Part shown: piece by piece, positions 46,120 to 62,161 of the stretch | Layout of the letters: each line of letters starts with the position of its first letter | Position numbering within the stretch: the first letter of the stretch is position 1 | Origin: Schauerella fraxinea | Lineage (GTDB): Bacteria > Pseudomonadota > Gammaproteobacteria > Burkholderiales > Burkholderiaceae_B | Assembly (NCBI GenBank): GCA_030849965.1 | Contig: JAVDKL010000001.1 | Coordinates: 2,958,554 to 3,022,553, forward strand | DNA length: 64,000 nt | Direction: 5' to 3' | The notes under the pieces: generated by a model | Database searches by the model: none | What the model was told of the DNA's origin: nothing | The model's input: the letters and a program-made list of their open reading frames with translations, nothing else | Program-made: the position numbers and the translations under genes

Positions 46120-47285
46120 GTACTCGGGTGTCGACCGAAGTGGCCATCATCGGCGGCGGCATCGTGGGTGCCAGCGCCGCGCTTTTTCTGCGGCGTCGTG
46201 GCGTGCCCGTCGTGCTGCTCGACGCCGACCGCTGCGGCTCGCGCGCGAGCGGCGTGAACTACGGCGGCGTGCGGCGACAAGGGCGCGCGCTTGCGCAAAT
46301 GCCGCTCACGCGCCGTGCGCACGAACTCTGGAACGACCTGCCCAACCTGATCGGCATCGACGGTGAGTTTGTCCGATCAGGCCATCTGAAGCTCGCCCGC
46401 ACAGAGGCCGACATGGCGGCGCTTGCCGCTTACCGCGATCAAACGCGCGGCTTCGGGATGGATCTCGAACTGGTCACGGGCACCGCCTTTCGCACGCGCT
46501 TTCCGTGGCTGGCCGATGGCGTGATTGGCGGCTCTTTTTGCCCGCAAGACGGCCATGCCAATCCTCGTCTGGTCACCCCCGCCATCGCGCGGCGCGCGCG
46601 TGAACTGGGCGCAGATATTCGCGAACACGCCGCCGTCACGCACATCGCGCGCGACGGCGACCATTTCGTGCTGCGCGTGGGCGATACCCTCGAGGTCACC
46701 GCCCGCACCGTGCTCAATTGCGCAGGAGCGTGGGGCAAACATTTCGCCGACCAGTTTGGCGACGTCGTGCCCGAAACGGTGATTCGCCCATTGATGATGG
46801 TCACCGAACCCTTGCCGGTATTCATGACCGCAAGCCTGGGCATTCAGGGCGGCGGCATCTACGCGCGCCAGATCGATCGCGGCAACTGCATCATCGGCGG
46901 CGGCCGCGTGGCCGATAACACCAGCACGTATGCGCGTCCCAGCAGCGCCGCGATGCACGCGTTGATGGCGGCTACCGCCGCGCTGCTGCCACGTCTGCGT
47001 CACGCCAGCGTGATCCGGTTCTGGTCCGGTATCGAAGGCAATATGCCCGACCACAACCCCGTGCTGGGACCCAGCCTGACCACGCCCAATCTCTTTCATG
47101 CCTTCGGCTTTTCCGGCGCCGGTTTTCAGATCGGTCCCGCGGTGGGCGAAGTCCTCGCCTCACTTGCCGCGACCGGCACCACCGATATTCCCATCGATGC
47201 ATTCGGCATCGCACGCTTCACGGCGCCTGCCCGGCCGTCCGTCGAGCCCTTACTCCCCGTCGGGCACACACTGGAGTCAACATGA
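46116..47285 (+). CDS. DAO-family FAD-dependent amine/imino acid oxidoreductase subunit (HcnC-like)
   Basis: A 389-aa protein of the D-amino-acid-oxidase/glycine-oxidase fold. The FAD-binding GGGIVG (13-18) is followed by DADRCGSRASGVNYGGVR; GFSGAGFQIGPAVGE near the C-terminus is the second flavin contact. This is probably the catalytic subunit that oxidises the C-N bond of the substrate and passes electrons to the partner subunits. The RQGRALAQ segment near the flavin differs from glycine oxidases, so HCN production should not be assumed. It overlaps both neighbours by 4 nt. Confidence 0.9.
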   Translation: MSTRVSTEVAIIGGGIVGASAALFLRRRGVPVVLLDADRCGSRASGVNYGGVRRQGRALAQMPLTRRAHELWNDLPNLIGIDGEFVRSGHLKLARTEADMAALAAYRDQTRGFGMDLELVTGTAFRTRFPWLADGVIGGSFCPQDGHANPRLVTPAIARRARELGADIREHAAVTHIARDGDHFVLRVGDTLEVTARTVLNCAGAWGKHFADQFGDVVPETVIRPLMMVTEPLPVFMTASLGIQGGGIYARQIDRGNCIIGGGRVADNTSTYARPSSAAMHALMAATAALLPRLRHASVIRFWSGIEGNMPDHNPVLGPSLTTPNLFHAFGFSGAGFQIGPAVGEVLASLAATGTTDIPIDAFGIARFTAPARPSVEPLLPVGHTLEST

Positions 47286-48355
47286 GCGGTCAACATCATC
47301 CCAACGCCACACGGCGTCACGCAGGCCTGTTGTTGGCCGGCGCGACGTTGCTTGCCGCATGTAGCGGTGCCGCCGTCGCGCAACAGAAAACCCTCTACGT
47401 CGGCATGAACGGTGGCGACATGGAGCGCGCGTTCACGCAGCATGTGTTTCCTGATTTCGAAAAGGCCAACGACGTCAAAGTCGTCGTCGTGCCTGGCACC
47501 TCGGCGGACATCCTTGCCAAGGCACAAGCGTACAAAGAGAAACCGCAGATGCATGTCATGTTTCTGGATGACGGCGTTATGGTGCGCGCCGCCTCGATGG
47601 GCTTGTGCCAGAAGATGGCGCCCTCGCCCGTGCTCGACCAGCTCTATCCCACCTCGCGCCTGAAAGACGACATGGCCGTGGGGATCGATATGGGCATGAC
47701 CGGCATCGGCTACAACACGAAGATGTTTGAAGAAAAAGGCTGGGCGCCGCCTACGTCGTGGATGGACTTTGCCGATCCCAAGTACAAGGGCAAGGTCGTC
47801 TTCCAATCCGCCGCCAGCAGCACGTTCGGGTTGCACGGCTTCCTGATGTTCAACCGCATCGAAGGCGGCGACGACAAGAACACCGATCCCGGCTTCAAGA
47901 AGTGGCAAGACACGATCGGCAAGAACGTGCTCGAGTACATTTCGAATTCGGCCAAGGTGGCCGAGATGGTGCAAACCAATGAAGCCGCGATCTTTCCGCT
48001 CACGCCCACGGCGATCGGCCGCTTGCAGAAGCGCGGCATTCCCGTGGCCTATGCGCAGCCCAAGGAAGGCTCGGTCATCTTGATGGTGGCGGAATGCGTG
48101 ATCGCCAACAACACCGAACCCGATCTGTCGCAGAAGCTCGCGCATTATCTGTTGTCGCAAGAAGCGCAAGCCAAAGCACTCGAATACGGCAATCACTTCC
48201 CGTCCAATACCAAGGTCACGGCAAGCGACGCCATGAAGCCCTATCTGGAGCAGTTCCAGGGCTATATGAAGACGGCCAAGGTACTCGATTGGGACGTCAT
48301 CAACAGCACGCGTCAGGCGTTGAATACGCGCTGGAACCGGACGGTCGAGCAGTAA
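47282..48355 (+). CDS. Periplasmic substrate-binding protein of the ABC transporter (PotD-like)
   Basis: A 357-aa type-II extracellular binding protein. The signal peptide has a twin-Arg start (RRHAG) and a hydrophobic core; cleavage could be at AVAQ or, as a lipoprotein, before Cys27 (LAAC). The mature protein shows VGIDMGMTGIGYNTKMFEE and KYKGKVVFQSAASSTFGLHG, typical of PotD/polyamine and opine-type binders. It is the last gene of the operon and sets transport specificity, which remains unknown. A bidirectional terminator follows at 48482. Confidence 0.9.
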   Translation: MSGQHHPNATRRHAGLLLAGATLLAACSGAAVAQQKTLYVGMNGGDMERAFTQHVFPDFEKANDVKVVVVPGTSADILAKAQAYKEKPQMHVMFLDDGVMVRAASMGLCQKMAPSPVLDQLYPTSRLKDDMAVGIDMGMTGIGYNTKMFEEKGWAPPTSWMDFADPKYKGKVVFQSAASSTFGLHGFLMFNRIEGGDDKNTDPGFKKWQDTIGKNVLEYISNSAKVAEMVQTNEAAIFPLTPTAIGRLQKRGIPVAYAQPKEGSVILMVAECVIANNTEPDLSQKLAHYLLSQEAQAKALEYGNHFPSNTKVTASDAMKPYLEQFQGYMKTAKVLDWDVINSTRQALNTRWNRTVEQ

Positions 48356-48481
48356 GAATTGTGGGGACGCGGTGACGATCGCTTCGTCGCCGCGCTCTCT
48401 GCGCATGCACGCAGAACTGCGTCGATCGAGACGCACTCGCCGCAAGCGCGGGGTAGACGTTCCATACCGAGCATCCAAAGA

Positions 48482-48505
48482 AAAAGGCCCCCGAAGGGGC
48501 CTTTT
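48482..48505. terminator. Bidirectional intrinsic terminator between binding-protein gene and rpoC
   Basis: Perfect 10-bp arms (48482-48491 and 48496-48505) with loop CGAA carry A4 and T4 ends. It lies in the 194-bp convergent gap and should end both the ABC/dehydrogenase operon and the rpoBC operon. Confidence 0.9.
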
Positions 48506-48549
48506 CACATCGCCTGAACATTGAGCGGCAAGCCGCCCAATGAACGCGA

Positions 48550-52811
<4,262 letters not shown>

Positions 52812-52812
<1 letters not shown>

Positions 52813-55800
52813 TAGTTACGCTCCAAATCCATGTCCAGGGCCAGTGAGCGGATTTCCTTCACCAGCACGTTGAACGATTCCGGCATACCGGCATCGATCA
52901 CGTGGTCACCCTTGACGATGTTTTCGTATACCTTGGTACGGCCGTTGATGTCATCGGACTTCACCGTCAGCATTTCCTGCAGGGTGTAAGCGGCGCCATA
53001 AGCTTCCAGCGCCCACACTTCCATTTCCCCGAAACGCTGGCCGCCGAACTGCGCTTTACCGCCCAACGGCTGTTGGGTGACGAGCGAGTAAGGTCCGGTC
53101 GAACGGGCGTGCATTTTGTCGTCAACCAGGTGATGCAGCTTCAGGTAGTGCATGTAGCCGATCGTGACGGGGCGTTCGAACTGCTCGCCCGTACGACCGT
53201 CCACCAGCCATGCCTGCGTGCGGCTTTCCGTCAGATTCAATCGCTTGGCGATATCGTCCGGGTAAGCCAGCTCGAGCATCTTCGTGATTTCGGCTTCGGT
53301 CGCACCGTCGAAGACGGGGGTCGCGAACGGCACACCCTTCTTCAGGTTGTGCGCCATCTCGATGACTTCGGTGTCGGTCAGTTCGTCAATGCGCGCGCTC
53401 GATCCGGTCGAGTTATAGACCTTGTCGAGGTAAGCACGAACGTTCTTGACCTGCGCCGTGCGCTCGTCGCGCAACATGTCGCCGATACGATGGCCCACGC
53501 CCTTGGCAGCCCAGCCCAGGTGAACCTCGAGCACCTGCCCGACGTTCATCCGCGACGGCACGCCCAGCGGATTCAGCACGATGTCGGCGGGGGTACCGTC
53601 GGCCATGTGCGGCATATCTTCCACCGGGGTGATACGCGAAACCACACCCTTGTTGCCGTGACGACCGGCCATCTTGTCGCCCGGTTGCAGGCGGCGTTTG
53701 ACGGCCAGGTAGACCTTGATCATCTTCAACACGCCCGGCGGCAATTCGTCGCCTTGCGTGAGCTTCTTGCGCTTTTCTTCAAACGCCAGATCGAACTGGT
53801 GACGCTTCTGTTCGAGCGACTCCTTGGCCTGCTCGAGCACCACAGCGTGCTGCTCGTCGGCCAGACGGATGTCGAACCACTGCCAGCGGTCCATGTCGGC
53901 CAGGTACGGCTTGGTGACCGTCGCGCCCTTGGCGAGCTTGCGCGGACCGCCATTGACGGTCTTGTTCACCAACATCTTTTCGATACGATCGAACTGATCG
54001 TTCTCAACGATGCGCAACTGGTCGTTCAAATCCTGGCGATAGCGGCGCAGTTCATCGTCGATGATGGACTGAGCGCGCTTGTCGCGCACGATGCCTTCAC
54101 GGGTGAAGACTTGCACGTCGATCACCGTGCCGGTCATGCCCGAAGGCACGCGCAGCGACGTATCTTTCACGTCCGAAGCCTTCTCGCCGAAAATGGCGCG
54201 CAACAGCTTTTCTTCCGGCGTCAGCTGGGTCTCGCCCTTGGGCGTGACCTTGCCGACCAGCACGTCGTCGGCGCTGACTTCGGCGCCAATGTAGACGATG
54301 CCCGAATCGTCGAGACGATTCAGTTGCGTTTCGGCCAGGTTGCTGATGTCGCGCGTGATTTCCTCAGGTCCGAGCTTCGTGTCGCGCGCGACAACCGTCA
54401 GTTCCTCGATGTGGATCGAGGTGTAGCGGTCATCGGCAACAACCTTCTCGGAGATCAGAATCGAATCCTCGAAGTTGTAGCCGTTCCAGGGCATGAACGC
54501 GATCAGCATGTTCTGACCCAGCGCCAACTCACCCAGGTCCGTCGATGCGCCGTCGGCGAGCACGTCACCCTTGGCGACCTTGTCGCCGCGAGCGACGATA
54601 GGACGTTGGTTGATGTTGGTGTTCTGGTTCGAACGCGTGTACTTGATCATGTTGTAGATGTCGACACCCACTTCGCCGGCGACGTTTTCTTCGTCGTTGA
54701 CGCGGATAACGACACGCTCGGCGTCGACATGATCGACGATGCCGCCACGCAGGGCCTGCACGGTCGTACCGGAGTCGACCGCCACCGTGCGCTCGATACC
54801 CGTACCGACGACGGGCTTCTCGGGACGCAGGCAAGGCACAGCCTGACGCTGCATGTTGGCGCCCATCAATGCGCGGTTCGCGTCATCGTGCTCAAGGAAC
54901 GGAATCAGCGAAGCCGCGACCGATACGATCTGCGACGGTGCTACGTCCATGTAGTGCACGTTGGCGTTGGCCGTCAACATGGTTTCGCCGGCTTCGCGGC
55001 AAGCCACGAGGTCGTCGGTGAAACGCTTTTCTTCGTCCAGCTCCGCGTTCGCCTGGGCGATCACGTAGTGGCTTTCCTCGATGGCCGACAGGTATTCGAT
55101 CTGATCGGACACGCGACCGTCGATCACCTTGCGATAAGGCGTTTCGAGGAAGCCGTACTCGTTCAGGCGGGCATACAACGCCATCGAGTTGATCAGGCCG
55201 ATGTTCGGACCTTCAGGCGTTTCGATCGGGCACACACGGCCGTAGTGGGTCGGGTGCACGTCGCGCACTTCGAAGCCCGCACGTTCGCGCGTCAGACCGC
55301 CAGGTCCCAAGGCGGAAACGCGACGCTTGTGCGTGATTTCCGACAACGGGTTGGTTTGGTCCATAAACTGCGACAACTGGCTCGAACCGAAGAATTCCTT
55401 GATGGCTGCCGAGATCGGCTTGGAATTGATCAGGTCGTGCGGCATCAGGTTTTCCGTCTCGGCCTGGCCCAGACGTTCCTTGACGGCGCGCTCGACGCGC
55501 ACGAGACCGGCGCGGAACTGGTTTTCGGCCAGTTCGCCCACACAGCGCACGCGACGATTACCCAAGTGATCGATATCGTCGATCTGACCGCGACCGTTAC
55601 GCAGCTCAACCAGGATCTGGATGGTCTGGACGATGTCATCGTTGGTCAGCGTCATGGCGCCGGCCGTCGTTTCTTCGCGATTCAGACGGCTGTTGACCTT
55701 CATGCGGCCAACACGCGACAGGTCGTACGTTTCTTCGCTGTAGAACAGACGATTGAACAACGCCTCGACCGCTTCTTCGGTCGGGGGTTCGCCGGGGCGC

Positions 55801-56924
55801 ATCATGCGATAGATGGCCACGCGCGCCGACAGTTGGTCGGCGGTGTCGTCGGTACGCAGCGTTTGCGAGATGTACGGACCGCGATCCAGATCGTTCGTGT
55901 ACAGCGTTTGCAGTTCACGGACACCGGCGGTGCGCAGCGAGGCCAGCACGCCTTCGGTGATCTCGTCGTTGGCGTTGGCAATGACTTCGCCCGTTTCGGG
56001 GTCGACGACATTCTTGGCCAGCAGACGGGCGATCAAGAAATCTTCCGGCACCGAAATGCGTTCGATACCGGCATTGGTCACATCACGCAGATGCTTGGCA
56101 TTGATGCGCTTGTCTTTTTCGACCAGGACCTTGCCTTCGCGATCCGAGATGTCGAAACGGGCCATTTCGCCCTTCCAACGCTCGGACACGAATTCCATCA
56201 TCGCGCCTTCATCTTTGAGTTCGAAGTTATCGAATTCGAAGAAGTGCGCGAGGATGGCTTCGGCGGACATGCCGATGGCCTTGAGCAGGATCGAGACGGG
56301 CATCTTGCGACGACGGTCGACACGGAAGAACAGGACGTCCTTCGGATCGAATTCGAAGTCGAGCCACGAACCGCGGTAAGGAATCACGCGGGCCGAGAAC
56401 AAGAGCTTGCCCGAGCTGTGCGTCTTGCCGCGATCGTGTTCGAAGAACACGCCGGGCGAACGGTGCAGCTGGGACACGATCACACGCTCGGTGCCATTGA
56501 TGACAAAAGAGCCCGTGCCCGTCATGAGCGGAATTTCGCCCATGTAGACTTCTTGCTCTTTGACTTCCTTGACGGTCGGCTTGCTGACTTCGCGGTCAAG
56601 CAGCACCAGGCGAACCTTGGCGCGCAAAGGCGACGCATAGGTCAGACCGCGCTGTTGACATTCCTTGACGTCGAACACCGGTTCGCCGAGCACGTAGCTG
56701 ACGAATTCCAAGCGCGCCATACCGTTATGGCTGGAAATGGGGAAAATGGACGAAAAAGCGGCCTGTAGACCATCGCTTTCGCGTTGGGAAGGCGCGGTAT
56801 CGGCTTGCAGGAAGGTGAGATATGACTGAAGCTGAGTTGCCAGAAGGAAGGGGACGTCCTGAACGTCCTCACGCTTGGCAAAGCTTTTCCGGATGCGCTT
56901 TTTTTCGGTGTACGAGTAAGGCAT
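52812..56924 (-). CDS. rpoB: DNA-directed RNA polymerase subunit beta
   Basis: A 1370-aa beta subunit starting [19 protein letters not shown] at the ATG at 56922-56924; a GTG two codons earlier is unlikely. The rifampicin pocket is wild type at the key positions ([20 protein letters not shown] and [11 protein letters not shown]). The [12 protein letters not shown] and GRHGNKGV segments are intact. It is separated from rplL by 164 bp containing a hairpin that may act as an attenuator. Confidence 0.99.
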
Positions 56925-57041
56925 GAGCACTCCGACTCGAGGTTACATAGGCCGTCAACCACGGCCCTGGGGTACGACTCCAGGAAACATCTCTGGGGGT
57001 GAAAGTTGACACCGTCAGAGGGGTTTCCTGGAAACGCAAAA

Positions 57042-57074
57042 GCCCGGGGACGGCTAACAGCGCTGTCCCCGGGC
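57042..57074 (-). terminator. rplL-rpoB attenuator-type hairpin
   Basis: In the 164-bp rplL-rpoB spacer, 10-bp GC arms (57042-57051 and 57065-57074, loop 13 nt) are followed on the minus strand by four T. In E. coli a partial terminator in the same place lowers rpoBC relative to the ribosomal genes; the same role is inferred here. The T run is short, in line with partial read-through. Confidence 0.75.
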
Positions 57075-57088
57075 GTCGACACCAGGTC

Positions 57089-57463
57089 TTACTTAACTTC
57101 GACCTTGGCGCCGGCGTCTTCCAGCTTCTTCTTGGCGGCTTCGGCGTCAGCCTTGGCCACAGCTTCCTTGACAGCCTTAGGAGCGCCGTCAACCAGATCC
57201 TTGGCTTCCTTCAGGCCGAGGCCCGTCAGTTCGCGCACGGCCTTGATGACGCTGACCTTGTTCGCGCCAGCTTCGAGCAGCATGACGTTGAATTCGGTTT
57301 GCTCTTCAGCAACGGCGGCAGCGCCGGCGGGTGCGGCAACAGCCACGGCGGCGGCAGCAGCCGACACGCCAAACTTCTCTTCCATGTCCTTGATCAGTTC
57401 GGACAATTCGAGAACGGTCATGCCAGCAACGGCTTCGAGGATTTCAGCTTTGTTCAGTGCCAT
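57089..57463 (-). CDS. rplL: 50S ribosomal protein L7/L12
   Basis: A 124-aa stalk protein. The N-terminal dimerisation helices (about 1-32) lead to an Ala-rich hinge (about 36-52). The C-terminal factor-binding domain follows, with [20 protein letters not shown] and [12 protein letters not shown]. Several copies bind L10 and recruit translation GTPases. It is placed 83 nt after rplJ, as expected. Confidence 0.98.
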   Translation of the reverse strand: MALNKAEILEAVAGMTVLELSELIKDMEEKFGVSAAAAAVAVAAPAGAAAVAEEQTEFNVMLLEAGANKVSVIKAVRELTGLGLKEAKDLVDGAPKAVKEAVAKADAEAAKKKLEDAGAKVEVK

Positions 57464-57546
57464 TTAAAAGAACTCCAAAATATTTGGGATAAAACCAGGG
57501 TTGGGTGTCGCTCGGTCGTTCAACCGGCTCCGACGGGACGAAGGCG

Positions 57547-58071
57547 TTAAGCCTCGGCCTTTTGGTCGCGCACGGCTGCGAGGCCGCGGACGAACTTGGT
57601 CGGAACTTCGTTGAGCGTACGCACGAATTGCGCGATCGGGGCTTGCATGGTGCCCAGCAACTTCGACAACAACTCATCACGCGAAGGCATCGTGGCCAGG
57701 GCCTTGACACCATCAGCGGTCAGCAAGCTGTTGGGCAGCGAACCGCCCTTGATGACCAGCTTGTCGTTGGTTTTTGCGAAAGTTGCGAGAACCTTGGCCG
57801 CATTGACCGGGTCGGTGCTGATACCATAGATCAGCGGACCGGTCAGCTGTTCCGACAACGGCTCGAAAGCCGTGCCAGCAACAGCGCGGCGTGCCAGCGA
57901 GTTCTTCAGAACTCGCAGATACACACCCTGTTCACGCGCAGTTTTGCGCAGTACGGTGACAGAGGCGACGTCCAGACCACGGTACTCGGCGATAACGATC
58001 GATTGTGCTGTCGAAACTTGTTTCGACACTTCCTCGATCACCACCGCTTTCTCTTGACGATTGAGACTCAC
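57547..58071 (-). CDS. rplJ: 50S ribosomal protein L10
   Basis: A 174-aa protein starting [19 protein letters not shown] from a GTG at 58069-58071. The segment [20 protein letters not shown] and [18 protein letters not shown] match L10; the C-terminal helix carries L7/L12 dimers. In many bacteria L10 represses rplJ-rplL translation by binding its own leader. A 300-nt leader with strong hairpins precedes it. Confidence 0.97.
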   Translation of the reverse strand: MSLNRQEKAVVIEEVSKQVSTAQSIVIAEYRGLDVASVTVLRKTAREQGVYLRVLKNSLARRAVAGTAFEPLSEQLTGPLIYGISTDPVNAAKVLATFAKTNDKLVIKGGSLPNSLLTADGVKALATMPSRDELLSKLLGTMQAPIAQFVRTLNEVPTKFVRGLAAVRDQKAEA

Positions 58072-58277
58072 GGTTTGAACACTCCATCAAAAGATGCTTG
58101 GGGGAAATCCCCTTTTGCATCAACCGAATGCGGCGACCTGGTCGAGTTCTTAGGGTAAAGAAATCTTCCTGGGCGCCGTCTACGCTGGATTCGGAAGCGT
58201 CAACTTCCGGTATTAAGTAGCCTCGTCCGCGTTGGCCGCCTGACATGAAGTCCGACGGTTGATCCAACGACTAGAAC

Positions 58278-58325
58278 GGTGCTGCTCCAGCGGTCTTTGA
58301 CAGCAGCACCCATAAAAACATGGGT
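58278..58325 (-). promoter_or_regulatory. Structured rplJ leader (putative L10 leader)
   Basis: The 300-bp rplA-rplJ gap 58072-58371 has no gene. On the minus strand it starts with a 6-bp hairpin (58308-58313 with 58320-58325) that overlaps by 3 nt a 9-bp hairpin (58278-58286 with 58302-58310). The two cannot both form fully, which suits a switch. The position matches the L10-binding leader known in bacteria, but I did not confirm a kink-turn. The rest of the gap carries a small GGGG/CCCC hairpin near 58108-58120. Confidence 0.5.
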
Positions 58326-58371
58326 ACGGCCCAAAGTACGTTATGCCATCAACGGCACTGAGCGATTAGGC

Positions 58372-59067
58372 TCAGGCAGTCAACGAGGCGATTTCAACGC
58401 GCGCACCGCCGCCCATCGTGGACGAAACGGCGAGCTTGCGCAGGTAAACGCCCTTGGCTGCGGCGGGACGCGCTTTTTGCAGCGCGTCGACCAGAGCCGA
58501 CAAGTTCGATTGCAGCTGTTCCACGCCGAACGACGCACGGCCGATCGTTGCGTGGATGATGCCTGCCTTGTCGGTACGGTACTGAACCTGACCGGCCTTG
58601 GCGTTCTTCACAGCTTGTGCGACGTCGGGCGTCACGGTGCCGACCTTCGGGTTCGGCATCAGGCCACGGGGGCCCAACACTTGACCGAGGGCGCCAACAA
58701 CACGCATCGTGTCGGGCGAGGCGATGACGATATCGAAGTCCATCTTGCCGGCCTTGATTTGCTCAGCCAGATCTTCCAGACCGACGATGTCGGCGCCGGC
58801 GGCACGGGCGGCTTCAGCTTTTTCGCCTTGGGCGAAAACGGCAACACGAACGCTCTTGCCGGTACCGGCGGGCAGAACCACCGAACCGCGAACCAGTTGG
58901 TCCGATTTCTTGGGGTCGATGCCGAGTTGCACGGCAACGTCGATGGACTCGTCAAACTTGGCCGTGGCCGTTTCCTTGATCAGGGTCAAGGCATCGGTCA
59001 CCGGGTACAGCTTGTTGCGGTCGATTTTTTCGCGCAGAGCGGCGGAACGCTTGGTCAATTTAGCCAT
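58372..59067 (-). CDS. rplA: 50S ribosomal protein L1
   Basis: A 231-aa protein, [20 protein letters not shown] onwards, with the two-domain L1 fold. Hallmarks are [20 protein letters not shown] and [21 protein letters not shown]1 forms the mobile stalk at the E site and in E. coli represses the rplK-rplA mRNA. It starts 2 nt after the rplK stop. Confidence 0.98.
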   Translation of the reverse strand: MAKLTKRSAALREKIDRNKLYPVTDALTLIKETATAKFDESIDVAVQLGIDPKKSDQLVRGSVVLPAGTGKSVRVAVFAQGEKAEAARAAGADIVGLEDLAEQIKAGKMDFDIVIASPDTMRVVGALGQVLGPRGLMPNPKVGTVTPDVAQAVKNAKAGQVQYRTDKAGIIHATIGRASFGVEQLQSNLSALVDALQKARPAAAKGVYLRKLAVSSTMGGGARVEIASLTA

Positions 59068-59069
59068 GA

Positions 59070-59501
59070 TTAAATCCCCTCAACCGTGATGCCCATGCTG
59101 CGGGCGCTACCGGCGATCGTGCGAACGGCGGCATCCAGATCGGCAGCCGTCAGATCCGGTTCCTTGGTCTTGGCGATTTCTTCAGCCTGGGCGCGCGTCA
59201 GCGTGCCGACCTTGGTGGTGTGCGGCGTGGGCGAACCCTTGGTGATACCGGCAGCTTTCTTGATCAGGATAGTCGCCGGCGGCGTCTTCATGATGAAGGT
59301 GAAGCTCTTGTCGGCGAAAGCCGTGATCACCACGGGAATCGGCAGACCGGGCTCCATGCCCTGCGTCTTGGCGTTGAACGCCTTGCAGAATTCCATGATG
59401 TTCAGACCGCGCTGACCCAGTGCGGGGCCAATCGGGGGGGAGGGGTTAGCCTTACCAGCCGGTACTTGCAGCTTGATAAAGCCGACGATTTTCTTCGCCA
59501 T
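59070..59501 (-). CDS. rplK: 50S ribosomal protein L11
   Basis: A 143-aa protein, [20 protein letters not shown] onwards, with the [20 protein letters not shown] segment (about 20-42) where thiostrepton-resistance changes occur elsewhere; it looks wild type. L11 binds the GTPase-associated region of 23S rRNA and is needed for RelA activation. It lies between nusG (61 nt upstream) and rplA. Confidence 0.98.
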   Translation of the reverse strand: MAKKIVGFIKLQVPAGKANPSPPIGPALGQRGLNIMEFCKAFNAKTQGMEPGLPIPVVITAFADKSFTFIMKTPPATILIKKAAGITKGSPTPHTTKVGTLTRAQAEEIAKTKEPDLTAADLDAAVRTIAGSARSMGITVEGI

Positions 59502-59562
59502 GCTTAGCTCCTAACGGGTACAAACGCCGACACTCGCAAGCGGCGGCTCCCCGGGGTTGAAA

Positions 59563-60096
59563 TCAGGTCTTTTCGACCTGGCTGAAATCGAGTTCGACAG
59601 GCGTGGCGCGACCGAAAATGGTCACCGAAACGCGCACCTTGCTCTTTTCGTAATTCACTTCTTCGACGTTGCCATTGAAATCGGCAAACGGACCTTCCTT
59701 GACCCGAACCATCTCGCCAACTTCGAAGAGAATCTTGGGGCGGGGCTTCTCGACACCCTCTTCCATCTGGTTGAGGATCTTCTCGACTTCCTTCGCAGAG
59801 ATCGGCGTGGGACGGTTGTTACTCGTACCCAGGAAGCCGGTCACCCGATTCGTATTCTTGACCAGGTGCCAGGTCTCGTCCGTCAGATCCATTTCGACCA
59901 GGACATAGCCCGGGAAAATCCGACGTTCGGTAATCGACTTCTGACCACCCTTTACTTCGACGACTTCCTCGGACGGGACCAGGATCTGGCCGAACGAGGT
60001 TTGCAGTCCGGCACGATCGATACGCTCGACCAACGCCTTATGCACACTTTTTTCCATGCCGGAATACACATGGACGACATACCAACGTTTACTCAT
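59563..60096 (-). CDS. nusG: Transcription termination/antitermination factor NusG
   Basis: A 177-aa NusG: the N-terminal NGN domain (about 5-115, [19 protein letters not shown] and [20 protein letters not shown]) binds RNA polymerase. The C-terminal KOW domain (about 125-177, [20 protein letters not shown]) binds S10 or Rho. It lies 9 nt after secE in the conserved secE-nusG-rplK order. Confidence 0.98.
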   Translation of the reverse strand: MSKRWYVVHVYSGMEKSVHKALVERIDRAGLQTSFGQILVPSEEVVEVKGGQKSITERRIFPGYVLVEMDLTDETWHLVKNTNRVTGFLGTSNNRPTPISAKEVEKILNQMEEGVEKPRPKILFEVGEMVRVKEGPFADFNGNVEEVNYEKSKVRVSVTIFGRATPVELDFSQVEKT

Positions 60097-60105
60097 CAGC
60101 CGTCC

Positions 60106-60486
60106 TTATTTCCAACCCAGCAATACGCCGTAGATCACCCATTCGATGCCCTTGTCGAGCACCCACATGAACAATCCCATGACGGCGACGAATGCGAAAA
60201 CGATCCCCGTCATCTGGGTCGTTTCTTTGCGCGTCGGCCACGACACGCGTTTGACTTCGTTATACGATTCTTGACCGAAGCTCAGGGTGCGACGGCCCGG
60301 CTCACTGATCCATGCCAGCAGCGCCGCAACAATCAAGCTGCCGATGAAGACGCCTACGCGAGCCGCCATGGGCTGCGACGAAAGCATCGAGAAAGCGACA
60401 ATACCCGCGATAATGACAAGTACGGCCAATGCAAGCTTGAGCTTATCGGCGGTACTGGTTACGGTTTCAACACTGGTATTCGACAT
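60106..60486 (-). CDS. secE: Preprotein translocase subunit SecE
   Basis: A 126-aa SecE with three membrane segments (about 18-35, 43-61 and 94-116), as in other proteobacteria of the long type. The conserved cytoplasmic amphipathic stretch is YNEVKRVSWPTRKETTQMTG. SecE clamps SecY in the translocon. It follows the tRNA-Trp gene by about 50 nt. Confidence 0.96.
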   Translation of the reverse strand: MSNTSVETVTSTADKLKLALAVLVIIAGIVAFSMLSSQPMAARVGVFIGSLIVAALLAWISEPGRRTLSFGQESYNEVKRVSWPTRKETTQMTGIVFAFVAVMGLFMWVLDKGIEWVIYGVLLGWK

Positions 60487-60538
60487 ATTGCGACACGTGC
60501 CCGCCGTGAATGCGTAGCTCGCGATGTTCTCCGGCGGG

Positions 60539-60614
60539 TGGCAGGGGCAGTAGGAATCGAACCTACAACCTTCGGTTTTGGAGACCGACGCTCTGCCAAT
60601 TGAGCTATGCCCCT
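60539..60614 (-). tRNA. trpT: tRNA-Trp (anticodon CCA)
   Basis: A 76-nt gene on the minus strand, starting AGGGGCATAGCTCAATTGG and ending with encoded CCA. The anticodon loop reads TCTCCAAAA, giving anticodon CCA; the T arm GGTTCGATTCC is intact. It lies between tuf and secE, as in other Burkholderiales. Confidence 0.97.
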
Positions 60615-60733
60615 AAAACTTCAATGAACTTCAATCGTTCTAAAACAGGCCCGCGATATCCAGGCATCTGTTGACAAAAATTGGATGGCCCTCGCGGAAC
60701 CATCCATGATACTACTTTTTCAAAAGAAATGCA

Positions 60734-60757
60734 GCAGACCTCTTGACGAAGGTCTGC
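60734..60757 (-). terminator. Hairpin after tuf copy 2, probable attenuator
   Basis: Perfect 8-bp arms (60734-60741 and 60750-60757, loop of 8 nt) are followed on the minus strand by a T-rich but interrupted stretch. It lies 16 nt past the tuf stop. It may lower read-through from the heavily expressed tRNA-tuf unit into trpT-secE-nusG. A further 6-bp hairpin occurs at about 60682-60704. Confidence 0.55.
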
Positions 60758-60772
60758 GTTATTCCCTTTTAC

Positions 60773-61963
<1,191 letters not shown>

Positions 61964-62061
61964 GGCTGAACTCCTGACAGTGGATTGACGTTTCCGGGTG
62001 CCGGCGAGGCATCACCGGAATACGGCGATAGAAAGAGAAGGAAAAGACGCGCTAAAAAGAG

Positions 62062-62136
<75 letters not shown>

Positions 62137-62161
62137 AAATTCTTGATCTAGCAAAAAACGT

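Noticed and set aside
44132-47285. Assignment as hydrogen cyanide synthase hcnABC.
   Set aside because: The subunit order fits, but an ABC importer and IclR regulator accompany it and related complexes oxidise opines or hydroxyproline; glycine specificity cannot be shown.
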